NCBI RefSeq assembly: GCF_016887565.1
Contig: NZ_CP069396.1
Span: 8,600,001-8,664,000 of the forward strand
Source: Archangium violaceum
Lineage (GTDB): Bacteria > Myxococcota > Myxococcia > Myxococcales > Myxococcaceae
Reading direction: 5' to 3'
Length of the DNA stretch: 64,000 nt
The notes under the pieces are model-generated. The model was not told the origin of the DNA. It did no database searches and saw nothing but the letters and a program-made list of their open reading frames with translations. Positions 44,858 through 53,099 of the stretch are shown piece after piece. The first letter of the stretch is position 1, and each line of letters starts with the position of its first letter. Both the position numbers and the translations under genes were made by a program.

Positions 44858-45139
44858 GTTCGTCCTTTGAGGCACCGCGGCAACGAGGTTGCGAAACCAG
44901 CAGCTCATCGGGGACTCCAGGGACACACGGCGAAGGTGCGACTCCCCGGATAAGCGGCCGGAGGTCCAACACAGCAACCCTCGTGCCGCCGGGCCCACCC
45001 GGGTCGCCACAGAGGGAGAAGGCACACGGAGCGCTCCGGGGAGTGGACTGGCGGGCAACACGCGGGGACGTGGCGCTGTGGCTCCGGCGCCAACAGCCGC
45101 CATGCACCCCCGGGGCGGCACTGGTAGACTCACCGGGCG

Positions 45140-47257
45140 TTGACCCCCGCCCCCCGCAACTCCCGCTGGCGCACCCCTGTCTTCTGGCTGGCCTGGGCCG
45201 TGCTGCTCGCACTCGCCCTCTCCGCCCGCCTCGCGGACTGGCGCAACGTCTTCGTCGGGGACCAGGTGGATCTCGTCGCCACCGACTCCCACTATTACGT
45301 CCGCTTCGCCCACCTCCAGCGGCTCGCCTTCCCCCGCTTCGAGTCCTTCGACCCGTACATCAACCACCCCACCGGCGCGTCCATCATCTGGCCGCCCCTG
45401 CACACCTGGACGGTGGCCCTCTTCCTCGCGCTCGGCCCGGCCGACCCCGAGCGCGCCGCCGCATGGGTGGACCCCGTGCTCGCCCTGCTCGAGCTGGGAC
45501 TGCTCGCCCTCCTCGTGCGGCGTTGGCTGGGAGGCACCGTGGCGCTCGCCATGCTCGCCCTGCTGGCGCTCGTGCCCGCGGGTGTGATGGCCGGAGCGCT
45601 CGGCAACGCGGACCACCACGTCCACGAGCCCACCCTCGCCGCCCTCTGCGCGCTGTTGCTGGGGCAAGCCCTCCGCACGCGCGACCCCCGGCTCGGAGGG
45701 GCCACGGGCGCGGTGCTGGGACTCGCGCCACTCCTCACCACCAGTGGCTTCGTCCTGCTGCCGGGCCTCGCCGCCGCCCTGCCCCTGGCCGCCCTGTTGG
45801 ACCGCCGGACCGAGGGCCCTGGCGTCGGTCGAGTGGGGCTCGCCATGGGCCTGGGCGCCGCGGCGGTGCTGGCCTCGGGCGTGGTGTTGTTCGGCGAGCC
45901 CTTGTCCCTCGCCTACCATGGGCTCACCTCCTTCCAGCCCCTCTTCGCCCTCGCCCTGCTCTCCGGGGCCTCGGGGCTCGCCACGCTCCTCGAGCGCCGC
46001 CGCGGAGGGCTCCTCCAGCTCGGCCTCGCCCTCCCCTGTGCCCTGCCGCTCGTCCCGGAGTTGTCCCGCGCGATCCACCACCTGATGCTTGGCGATCCAC
46101 TCCTCGCCATGGTCATGGAGTCCATCCCGCTCTGGAAGGATCCGGAGTTCGCGCGAGATCTGCTCGGCCCGCTCCTCCTCCTGCTCCCGGTGGGACTCGC
46201 CGTCGCGAGCATGCGCCTCTGGAAGGAGCGGGAGGTCGCCCTGGCGCCGCTCGTCCTCGGTGGGCTCTCGCTCAGTGCCGCCGCCCTCCTCCAGGCCCGC
46301 TTCACCCAGGCCCTCTCGGGCAGTGCGGCCCTGCTCGTCACCGCGGGCCTGGCGGGCACCCTACGGGACATGCGCCCGCTCCCCCGGCGAACCTCGGCGG
46401 CCCTCCTCGTCCTCATGGGGCTGCCCCTGCTCTCCGAGGCCCTTCCCCACCCGCGCCTCCCCGAGGCGAGCCCCATCGCTCCCGTCCGCTCCACGCTGGA
46501 CTGGATGCGCGAGCACACCCCGGCGCCCTCTCCCCCCTGGGACAGCCACGCCAGGCCCGCCTGGGGCGTCGTCGCCCAGTACGACATGGGGCACCTGCTG
46601 GTCCTCTGGGCCGAGCGCCCCGCGGTGGCCACGCCGTTCTCGCAAGTCCCCGTGCACCAGCGCGCCAATGCCCAGGCCACGGCCGTGCTCGGAGCCACGT
46701 CGGAGGAAGAGGCCCATGCCCTCCTCCGGGAGTTGTCCGCGCGCTACCTGCTGCTCACGCCGGTGGGGGACCTGATCGGCCGTCCCCATCAGCCACTCAC
46801 GGGCACCCTCACGCCCTGGCTCTACGAGCACGCGGGCCAGGCCACCGGAGAGCGTGCCGCGAGCACCCGCTTCCGGCTCGTGCACGACTCGGCCGAGTCA
46901 CGCCGGAAGCACCCCGAGCGGCCCTATGCCCGGGTGTTCGAAGTGGTGACGGGAGCCGAGCTGCGCGGCCGCTGCGACCCGCACGCGCCCGTGACGGCCC
47001 TGCTGGAGCTGGAGACGGCCCGAGGCCAGACGCTCCGGTACGAGCCGCGCACCACCGCGGGCCCGGACGGCGCCTTCCTGCTGCGCGTGGCCTACCCGAC
47101 CACCCGAGACACCCGCGAGGCCGACGTGCTGGCCCGGGGTCCCTATCGGGTCCAATGCCCGGGTGGCGGTGGGTCCGCCCTCGTCTCCGAGCAGGCCGTG
47201 CGCGAGGGCCAGCGGGTGGAGGTGGAGGGAGCGCGGGCGGAGAGTGGGGCTCACTGA
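45140..47257 (+). CDS. STT3/PglB-like membrane oligosaccharyltransferase (705 aa)
   Basis: A probable inner-membrane glycosyltransferase moving a lipid-linked glycan to a protein. About 12 hydrophobic segments span residues 12-455, followed by a soluble domain of ~240 residues. STT3 features are seen: acidic pair in V-D-L-V-A-T-D-S-H-Y-Y-V-R, G155-N-A-D-H-H-V-H-E163 matching the family's D-H-H-x-x-E motif, and W475-G-V-V-A-Q-Y-D-M-G-H in place of W-W-D-Y-G. Length is normal for PglB/AglB. The start is TTG at 45140 and no better start is visible. No glycan-assembly genes lie nearby, so it is an orphan in this window. Confidence 0.75.
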   Translation: MTPAPRNSRWRTPVFWLAWAVLLALALSARLADWRNVFVGDQVDLVATDSHYYVRFAHLQRLAFPRFESFDPYINHPTGASIIWPPLHTWTVALFLALGPADPERAAAWVDPVLALLELGLLALLVRRWLGGTVALAMLALLALVPAGVMAGALGNADHHVHEPTLAALCALLLGQALRTRDPRLGGATGAVLGLAPLLTTSGFVLLPGLAAALPLAALLDRRTEGPGVGRVGLAMGLGAAAVLASGVVLFGEPLSLAYHGLTSFQPLFALALLSGASGLATLLERRRGGLLQLGLALPCALPLVPELSRAIHHLMLGDPLLAMVMESIPLWKDPEFARDLLGPLLLLLPVGLAVASMRLWKEREVALAPLVLGGLSLSAAALLQARFTQALSGSAALLVTAGLAGTLRDMRPLPRRTSAALLVLMGLPLLSEALPHPRLPEASPIAPVRSTLDWMREHTPAPSPPWDSHARPAWGVVAQYDMGHLLVLWAERPAVATPFSQVPVHQRANAQATAVLGATSEEEAHALLRELSARYLLLTPVGDLIGRPHQPLTGTLTPWLYEHAGQATGERAASTRFRLVHDSAESRRKHPERPYARVFEVVTGAELRGRCDPHAPVTALLELETARGQTLRYEPRTTAGPDGAFLLRVAYPTTRDTREADVLARGPYRVQCPGGGGSALVSEQAVREGQRVEVEGARAESGAH

Positions 47258-47280
47258 GCGGTGAACCCTGGAAATGCGAA

Positions 47281-47304
47281 GGAGCGCCCCATGCGGAGCG
47301 CTCC
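47281..47304 (+). terminator. Hairpin terminator after the STT3-like gene
   Basis: GGAGCGC and GCGCTCC form a 7-bp stem with a 10-base loop, followed by the pyrimidine-rich CTCTCTTC. It lies 24 bases after the STT3-like stop codon. Confidence 0.6.
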
Positions 47305-47353
47305 CTCTCTTCAAGGTCCGCGCGAGGGTCGGGCCTCCGGTCGCGCTCCGGAC

Positions 47354-47380
47354 GAACTGGTCTGACTGTCAGACCAGTTC
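47354..47380. terminator. Perfect 27-bp palindrome between convergent genes
   Basis: GAACTGGTCTGAC and GTCAGACCAGTTC are perfect inverted copies around one central T. The site lies between the STT3-like and CBM5/12 genes, which converge here. It could be a bidirectional terminator or a protein-binding operator; the 1-base centre favours a DNA site or a cruciform rather than a normal RNA loop. Confidence 0.55.
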
Positions 47381-47438
47381 GGCGAAACCGCGCCCGGCGG
47401 GCTCACCCTCTCCCCGCGTGGAGGTGCGAGAACGACGC

Positions 47439-49592
47439 TCAGGGCAGCGGCGTCGGGTTGGCCAGGTACTGCTGGACGCGGGTGATCCAGTAGTAGTTCT
47501 CGGTCGGCTCGCTCTCCGGGTAGCTGCCCGGCTGCGGGATGGCGCGGGTGCTCACACCGACGCCCGCGCCCATGAGGATGGCGACGACGCCCGCGTTGGC
47601 GGCCTCCTGCATGTGGGAGCCCCAGGTGACCGTGCTCCCGCTCACCGAGACCTTGGGATCGTTCCACACGTTCTTCGAGAAGTAGCTCAGCCTGTTGCCC
47701 GAGAGCGTGAAGCTGTCACCGAACAGGTAGGGGGACGCGGACTCCTCGTAGTGCTGCACGGAGTTGTTCAGGTCCGGGAACGTGCCGGAGGAGTTGTAGG
47801 CCGTGGGGCTGGGGTGCTTCGTGCCGTTGATATGCCCGGCGGGGACCTGCCACAGCACGACGGGCAGGGAGAGCGTCTCCTTCAGCGTCCTGGCGAACAG
47901 CAGGTAGTTGTTCCAGAGGTCCGCGTTCCAGAACCACAGCGAGGTCGCCGGATCATTCGGGTTCGCGCCGTTCGCGCCAGCGCCATCCAGGCCGTACTTG
48001 TCGATGGAGATGAACTCGGCGTTGCCGTACTTGACGCCGGCCTTCATGGCGAAGGTCGCGTTGGCCCGCGCGTTGTCCTGGATGCGGGTCTTGCCGGCCT
48101 CGAAGCCATACACTTCGGTCGAGTGGATGATGCCGGTGCCGGGAGCGCCCGGAGCGGCCCAGAGGTTGAGCTGCCAGCCGAGGAAGGCCTTCGGGGTGTA
48201 CTTGCGCAGGGTGTAGTTGATGCTCTGGACGAGCCCGGTCAGCGTGTTCGGGAAGTCCGGATCCACGCCGCGCTGGAGCACGCCGGAGTCATACGCGGCA
48301 TAGGTGGCGGCGGGCATGCGCGACGGGTCATCGCCATACTGCGACGCGTACTGCTGCTGGATGTAGCCGAGGGTATCGGGCTCGATGAGGTAGCCGACCC
48401 GGCCCGTGCCGAGGATCGACGTGGCGGTCTGGCCCACGTCGCGCAGCCCCTGGAAGTACTGCGAGAGGAAGGCGGAGCTCTGGATGTTGCCCCACACGAC
48501 CGACGCGCTGTCGGTGTTGCCGCCAATCCCATACACCACGTAGATCGGCGTCATGCCCTGCTCCTTGCTCTTCCGGGCGAGGCGATCCGCGCGGCTGTGC
48601 CACTCGCTGAACTGGGAGCCGCCGTTGAGGTACAGGTAGCCGTAGTTGATGCGCTTGCCCGAGGGGAAGTACGGATTCACCTTGGTGAAGAAGCCATCGG
48701 TCCCGGTGAAGGGCTCGAAGACGGTGCCGATCGCGAGGTAGGACGGGTGCCAGGAGGTGTCGGTGTTGCCACCGTCGGAAGGCGACGTGGTGACCGACAG
48801 GGCGCTGCTCGCCGCCGACTGGTTGCCCGCGGCATCGCGCGCCTTCACGGTGTAGCTGTACGCGGTGCTCGCCGCGAGGCCCGTGTCCGTATAGGCCGTG
48901 GCCGTCGAAGTACCGACCTGCGTGCCATTGCGGAACACGATGTAGCCCGTCACGCTGACGTTGTCCGTCGACGCCGTCCACGAGAGCGACACGGACGAGG
49001 CCGTCTTCGAGGGCGCGGTGAGGCCCGCGGGGACGCTCGGCGCGGTGGTGTCACTGGCGGACGCCGTGGTGACCGAGAGGGCGCTGCTCGCCACCGACTG
49101 GTTGCCCGCGGCATCGCGCGCCTTCACGGTGTAGCTGTACGCGGTGCTCGCCGCGAGGCCCGTGTCCGTATAGGTCGTGCCCGTCGGCGTGCCCACCTGC
49201 GTGCCATTGCGGAACACGATGTAGCCGGTGACGCCGACGTTGTCGGTCGCCGCGTTCCACGCCAGGCTCACCTGCGAGCTGGTGGTGCCGGTGGAGCGCA
49301 GTCCCGACACCTGCGAGGGCGCCGTGGTGTCACCGCCACCGGTGCCACAGGGGCCAACCAGCTTGTACCAACCACTGGCGGTGCCCCAGACGGGATCCGC
49401 CGTCCAGATGGCCACCAGCGCCTCGTACAGATTGCCCTGATAGACGACCCGATCCCCCGGGTTGTAGATGGTGGTGGAGTTCCACGCGGGATATCCGGTG
49501 CAGTTCACGGTCTGCGCCAGGGCCGTGGAAGAGAAGACCATGAGGGACAGCAGGCCCATCAGGACCGCGGTCCGCAAGCGACACAGGAGCAT
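47439..49592 (-). CDS. Secreted CBM5/12-FN3-FN3 protein with putative glycoside hydrolase domain (717 aa)
   Basis: An extracellular polysaccharide-binding protein, probably an enzyme. Signal peptide 1-26 ends T-A-L-A-Q. Residues 30-82 (Y-P-A-W-N-S...Y-N-P-G-D-R-V-V-Y-Q-G-N-L-Y-E-A-L...W-Y-K) are a CBM5/12 chitin-binding module. Two FN3 domains of almost identical sequence follow (~92-180, ~185-275). The ~430-residue C-terminal part is not assigned; strands such as G-Y-L-I-E-P-D-T-L-G-Y, G-W-Q-L-N-L-W and V-V-L-W-Q-V-P fit a TIM-barrel hydrolase, with the E-P-D acidic residues as candidates for catalysis. Chitin or cellulose is a likely substrate. The FN3 modules are close relatives of those in the amylase at 38232. 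Confidence 0.78.
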   Translation of the reverse strand: MLLCRLRTAVLMGLLSLMVFSSTALAQTVNCTGYPAWNSTTIYNPGDRVVYQGNLYEALVAIWTADPVWGTASGWYKLVGPCGTGGGDTTAPSQVSGLRSTGTTSSQVSLAWNAATDNVGVTGYIVFRNGTQVGTPTGTTYTDTGLAASTAYSYTVKARDAAGNQSVASSALSVTTASASDTTAPSVPAGLTAPSKTASSVSLSWTASTDNVSVTGYIVFRNGTQVGTSTATAYTDTGLAASTAYSYTVKARDAAGNQSAASSALSVTTSPSDGGNTDTSWHPSYLAIGTVFEPFTGTDGFFTKVNPYFPSGKRINYGYLYLNGGSQFSEWHSRADRLARKSKEQGMTPIYVVYGIGGNTDSASVVWGNIQSSAFLSQYFQGLRDVGQTATSILGTGRVGYLIEPDTLGYIQQQYASQYGDDPSRMPAATYAAYDSGVLQRGVDPDFPNTLTGLVQSINYTLRKYTPKAFLGWQLNLWAAPGAPGTGIIHSTEVYGFEAGKTRIQDNARANATFAMKAGVKYGNAEFISIDKYGLDGAGANGANPNDPATSLWFWNADLWNNYLLFARTLKETLSLPVVLWQVPAGHINGTKHPSPTAYNSSGTFPDLNNSVQHYEESASPYLFGDSFTLSGNRLSYFSKNVWNDPKVSVSGSTVTWGSHMQEAANAGVVAILMGAGVGVSTRAIPQPGSYPESEPTENYYWITRVQQYLANPTPLP

Positions 49593-49695
49593 GTCGGCTC
49601 TCCTTCGAAAAGGTGGCGCCCGTGGATCGGGCGCGCATGTAGGAGAGCCAGTTCCTGATTATTTCGGGTCAACACTCCGACGCCGCATGGCTGGT

Positions 49696-51048
49696 TCAGG
49701 GATGCGCGTCAGGCGTTAGCGGCGCCCCCACCAGATCCGGGTACTTCGCCGACGTCGCGATGGGTCCCTCGTGCTTCAGCAGCTCCAGGGCGGCCTGCTG
49801 GAAGGCACGCTCGTTGGACGACCGGGGCTGCCGCTTCATCGAGGGCGCGAGCGGACCCGGTCGTGGCGCACGGGTGGGAATGGACCGGAGCATCGGCGCG
49901 TCGGAGAGCGCCTCGGAGATGCTCCGGATGCCCTGTGCCCTCCGGTGGTTGACCGAGGCCGAGTAGTCCTCCGGGCCCGACCCGAACTTCTCCGCCAGCA
50001 GTTGCAGCATCGACGTGTGGTCGAGATTGCCGTGGAAGGCCTTTCCCGGTTGCACCCAGGGGGAGACGATCAACCCGGGCACCCGTGGCCCCGTCGTCTT
50101 GAACCCTATCGTGAACTCCGCTCCCGCGGGGGCCGGGTTCTCGATGGGCAGCGGCGGGACATGATCGAAGAAGCCGCCGTGCTCGTCGTAGGTGTGGAGG
50201 AACAGCGTCCGCGCCCACTTGTCCGCGTTGCTCGTGAGCGCCGTATACACCTGGTGCAGGAACAGCTCGCCATTGCCAACGAGGGCGAGTGGATGGTTGC
50301 AGTTGGCCGGCACGTCCGACCAGAAGAAGTCGAAGTAGCGCGGCTCGATGAAGATGACCTGCGGCGCCTCGTCCGGGTCCTCGCGTTGGAGGTCGCGCGC
50401 GAGCTCGCTGATGGGGCGGTACTTCATCCCCACCAGCTCGTGGAACCTCCCGAACAGCAGGAAGAAGGGAGGCCCGTCATGATAGACGCGCCACCGGATG
50501 CCCCGCTTGTTCAGCCAGTCGAAGACATGCTCCCGGTGCGGAATGAGCCGAGACCCCGTGTCTTCGATCAGCGTGGTTCCCGTGAAGGCCATGCTGCGGT
50601 TGGGCTGCGTGTCCGATGGCAGGGGGGTGAACCAGCGATCGCAGACGCAGTACTCCTTCGCCAGGAAGGACGTCATCCAGGCCCCTCGCGAATCGAAGTA
50701 CCCCATCGGGGGTGGATGCTCCGCCTGATGCTGGGTGTACTCGAAGTACGCCTGGACGAAGCCCGACATGCGGTACTTCTTCCCGCTGGGGCTCCTCGCC
50801 ATCTGCACGTCCACCAGGTGCCGGCTGTGCGGTGGATCCCGGATGACCGATGCCTCGTTATCGATCAGGAAGGGCCGGTGGATGCGGTGCTGGAAGACGT
50901 TGGCGTAGCGCGGATTCGTGTCGGGCTCTCGCAGCCCGTCCACGTCCCACTTCGGGTCCTCCAGCGACAGATGCCCGAGCATGTGGTCGAAGGACCGGTT
51001 CTCCATCATCAGGATGACAATCGTCCGGATCTCGTCGAGCGCGGCCAT
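49696..51048 (-). CDS. Phosphoesterase, phospholipase C / acid phosphatase AcpA type (450 aa)
   Basis: A member of the phosphoesterase family that includes bacterial phospholipases C. It opens T-I-V-I-L-M-M-E-N-R-S-F-D-H-M-L-G, the family signature with the metal/active-site E-N. T-Y-D-E-H-G-G-F-F-D-H-V-P and the final D-H-T-S-M-L-Q-L supply the remaining His/Asp ligands. No signal peptide or Tat motif is seen, unusual for this mostly exported family. It follows the lipoprotein gene by 4 bases, so the two form an operon. Substrate (phospholipid or phosphomonoester) unknown. Confidence 0.85.
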   Translation of the reverse strand: MAALDEIRTIVILMMENRSFDHMLGHLSLEDPKWDVDGLREPDTNPRYANVFQHRIHRPFLIDNEASVIRDPPHSRHLVDVQMARSPSGKKYRMSGFVQAYFEYTQHQAEHPPPMGYFDSRGAWMTSFLAKEYCVCDRWFTPLPSDTQPNRSMAFTGTTLIEDTGSRLIPHREHVFDWLNKRGIRWRVYHDGPPFFLLFGRFHELVGMKYRPISELARDLQREDPDEAPQVIFIEPRYFDFFWSDVPANCNHPLALVGNGELFLHQVYTALTSNADKWARTLFLHTYDEHGGFFDHVPPLPIENPAPAGAEFTIGFKTTGPRVPGLIVSPWVQPGKAFHGNLDHTSMLQLLAEKFGSGPEDYSASVNHRRAQGIRSISEALSDAPMLRSIPTRAPRPGPLAPSMKRQPRSSNERAFQQAALELLKHEGPIATSAKYPDLVGAPLTPDAHP

Positions 51049-51052
51049 GGGT

Positions 51053-51751
51053 TCACCTCGGGCATGAGAGTTGGAGCTTGATGATCAACCGGCCATCCAC
51101 CGACTCGAGCGCGTCCTCGCAGCTCTCCCCCTCCTCGAGCGGGACGCGCAGTTGCCAGAGTCCCTGGGCGGGCTGTCCTTCGAATCCCGGTGCCGCCGCG
51201 CCCTCCCCCACCGTCTCGGACACCTCGCCCTTGCGGATGACCAGCGCGCGCACGTTCATGTTCCTCACCTGCCCGATGCGCACGTTGGGCGAGATGTGAG
51301 CGCCGTCCAGTTGGAAGGAGGACTCCAACCCCCCCAGCTCGGCCGAGCACGTGAAGTGGCCCTCGCCCTCGGCATCGACGATGCCGTACTCGAGATCCTT
51401 CGGAGGAGAGAGCACCTCGCTCTCGGTCATCTCCTTCTTCAGTCCGAAGACGCGGGAGACCTCCAGGCGGAAGCGCGTGGGCCCGCTGACGGTGACCGTC
51501 TGCTTCCCCGCGTCGTCCTTCGCGCCGAGCGCCGCCACATCGGGAGTGGCCGAGAGGCGCACGGCCCCGTTCGTCTCCCAGTGCAGCGTGACCTCGTCGC
51601 CGGGACACGCCACGGGCGGCATCGTCGTGAACCGGTGGATCTGCGGCTTGGGGCAACCGCTCAGCAGCACCGCGAACAGGAGGCACACCCCAAGTCCCAA
51701 CTGGCGGCCCACGCGTGTGCTCCGCGGACCCAGCCTCGATGCGGTGCTCAT
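51053..51751 (-). CDS. Lipoprotein of unknown function (232 aa)
   Basis: Signal peptide with lipobox A-V-L-L-S-G-C (C33). The mature protein starts as a beta-sandwich-like unit (V-A-C-P-G-D-E-V-T-L-H-W-E-T-N-G) resembling Ig-like modules, followed by a second domain with two Cys. It is the first gene of a two-gene operon with the phosphoesterase. It may help place or regulate that enzyme at the envelope, but this is inferred only from position. Confidence 0.75.
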   Translation of the reverse strand: MSTASRLGPRSTRVGRQLGLGVCLLFAVLLSGCPKPQIHRFTTMPPVACPGDEVTLHWETNGAVRLSATPDVAALGAKDDAGKQTVTVSGPTRFRLEVSRVFGLKKEMTESEVLSPPKDLEYGIVDAEGEGHFTCSAELGGLESSFQLDGAHISPNVRIGQVRNMNVRALVIRKGEVSETVGEGAAAPGFEGQPAQGLWQLRVPLEEGESCEDALESVDGRLIIKLQLSCPR

Positions 51752-52157
51752 ACCTTTCCCCCGAGCCCACCGTCTCCGGGATGGGCGGCTGTCGCACCTC
51801 GAGCGAGGGCGCCCTCGGAAGAATGAAGGAAGGCGCCCCCCTTTGTGATTCGGCACCCGCCGTGACTCTCCTGTACCTGACAGGAGGGGGAGCGGACCGC
51901 CCCGCCCACTCCGTGGAGTGCCGTCTCCCGGGATGAATGTCGCACCCCGGAGCACAGGAGGGACTGAAATCCGTGGAGTCCCCTTCGCCAGGCACCCAGT
52001 AAAAATTACCCGTCTACAGCCTTAAGCACGGAGGTGTCTCGATGCAAGTACCCGTATTCGCTGAGGAACGCTCTCTCAAACCCCTGGCATCCGTGTTGCT
52101 AAGGACATCTGGCACGCAGTCACGACGTCCCCCCGTCCTTCGCCCGAGAGACCCACC
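51752..52157. other. Divergent regulatory region upstream of the rpoH-like gene
   Basis: This 406-base stretch separates the phosphoesterase operon from the sigma-factor gene. No gene is supported. It contains the sigma-54-type promoter candidate at 52085 and A/T-richer sequence around 51995-52035 than elsewhere in the neighbourhood. Confidence 0.55.
52085..52100 (+). promoter_or_regulatory. Candidate sigma-54 (-24/-12) promoter
   Basis: TGGCATCCGTGTTGCT fits the consensus TGGCAC-N5-TTGCW with one mismatch and the required GG-N10-GC spacing. Transcription would begin near 52111, leaving a ~47-base leader to the ATG of the sigma-factor gene. Sigma-54 control is widely used in myxobacterial development. 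Confidence 0.5.
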
Positions 52158-53042
52158 ATGCAGGCCTCCTCCTCCTTCTCCTCCGTCGACTCCCTCTCCA
52201 CGTACCTCTCGGAGATCAACCAGTACCCGCTGCTCACCCAGCCCGAGGAGCAGGCCCTGGCGCGCCGCTTCCGTCAGGGTGACCTGGCCGCGGGCCACCA
52301 CCTGGTGACCTCCAACCTGCGCTTCGTGGTGAAGGTGGCCTACGAGTACCGCTCCTACGGCCTGAAGATGTCCGACCTCATCCAGGAGGCGAACATCGGC
52401 CTGATGAAGGCGGTGCAGAAGTTCGATCCGGACAAGGGCATCCGCCTCATCTCCTACGCGGTGTGGTGGATCCGCGCCTACATCCAGAACTACGTGCTGA
52501 AGAACTGGAGCCTCGTGAAGCTGGGGACGACCCAGGCCCAGCGTCGGCTGTTCTTCGCCCTGGCGCGCACCCGCCGCGAGCTGGAGAAGCTGGGCGCCGG
52601 CGATGGCCACGTCGTCAACGCCGAGGAGATCGCCCGGAAGCTGAACGTGAAGGCCTCCGAGGTGCGCGAGATGGAGCAGCGCATGGGTGGGCGTGACCTG
52701 TCGCTCGACGCGCCCGTGGGCGAGGACGGCGACGCCACGCACCTGGACTTCGTGGAGTCGGAGTCCTCCTCCCAGGCGGACGAGGTGGCCGAGCGTCAGG
52801 AAGCCAACCTCACCCGCGAGTGCATCCGCCGGGCGCTGACGCGGTTGGATCCGCGCGAGCGCTTCATCATCGAGCACCGGGTGATGGGCGACGCGGAGAT
52901 GACCCTGAGCGAGCTGGGCGCGCACTTCGGCTTCTCGCGTGAGCGCGCCCGCCAGCTGGAGATCCGCGCCAAGGACAAGCTCAAGGCCGAGCTGGCGGGC
53001 CTGATGGCCGAGGGCGGTCTGGACCAGGCCGCGGCCGAGTAA
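52158..53042 (+). CDS. rpoH: RpoH-like (sigma-32 group) RNA polymerase sigma factor (294 aa)
   Basis: An alternative sigma factor of the sigma-70 family. Region 1.2 begins [15 protein letters not shown]. Region 2 has [19 protein letters not shown] and [11 protein letters not shown] for core and -10 binding. [10 protein letters not shown] (about 128-137) is the RpoH box. Region 4 carries [17 protein letters not shown]. Length and box place it with RpoH and with the developmental SigB/SigC factors of Myxococcus, which are RpoH relatives; which of these it corresponds to is not settled, so the symbol is provisional. The sigma-54-like promoter upstream would fit a developmental or stress role. 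Confidence 0.87.
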   Translation: MQASSSFSSVDSLSTYLSEINQYPLLTQPEEQALARRFRQGDLAAGHHLVTSNLRFVVKVAYEYRSYGLKMSDLIQEANIGLMKAVQKFDPDKGIRLISYAVWWIRAYIQNYVLKNWSLVKLGTTQAQRRLFFALARTRRELEKLGAGDGHVVNAEEIARKLNVKASEVREMEQRMGGRDLSLDAPVGEDGDATHLDFVESESSSQADEVAERQEANLTRECIRRALTRLDPRERFIIEHRVMGDAEMTLSELGAHFGFSRERARQLEIRAKDKLKAELAGLMAEGGLDQAAAE

Positions 53043-53064
53043 CGAGCCGGTCCGAGGTTCTTCC

Positions 53065-53099
53065 CGCGACGGTCCGGTCAGCCCTGACCGACCGTCGCG
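53065..53099. terminator. Strong bidirectional hairpin between rpoH-like and fruA genes
   Basis: CGCGACGGTCCGGTCAG pairs with CTGACCGACCGTCGCG in a ~16-bp stem with one bulged C and a two-base loop. It overlaps the fruA stop codon and lies 23 bases after the sigma-factor stop, between convergent genes. Confidence 0.7.

Noticed and set aside
42431-44953. An 840-codon open frame opposite the CxxCH lipoprotein gene.
   Set aside because: Low-complexity translation and full overlap with a gene that has a signal peptide and ribosome site.
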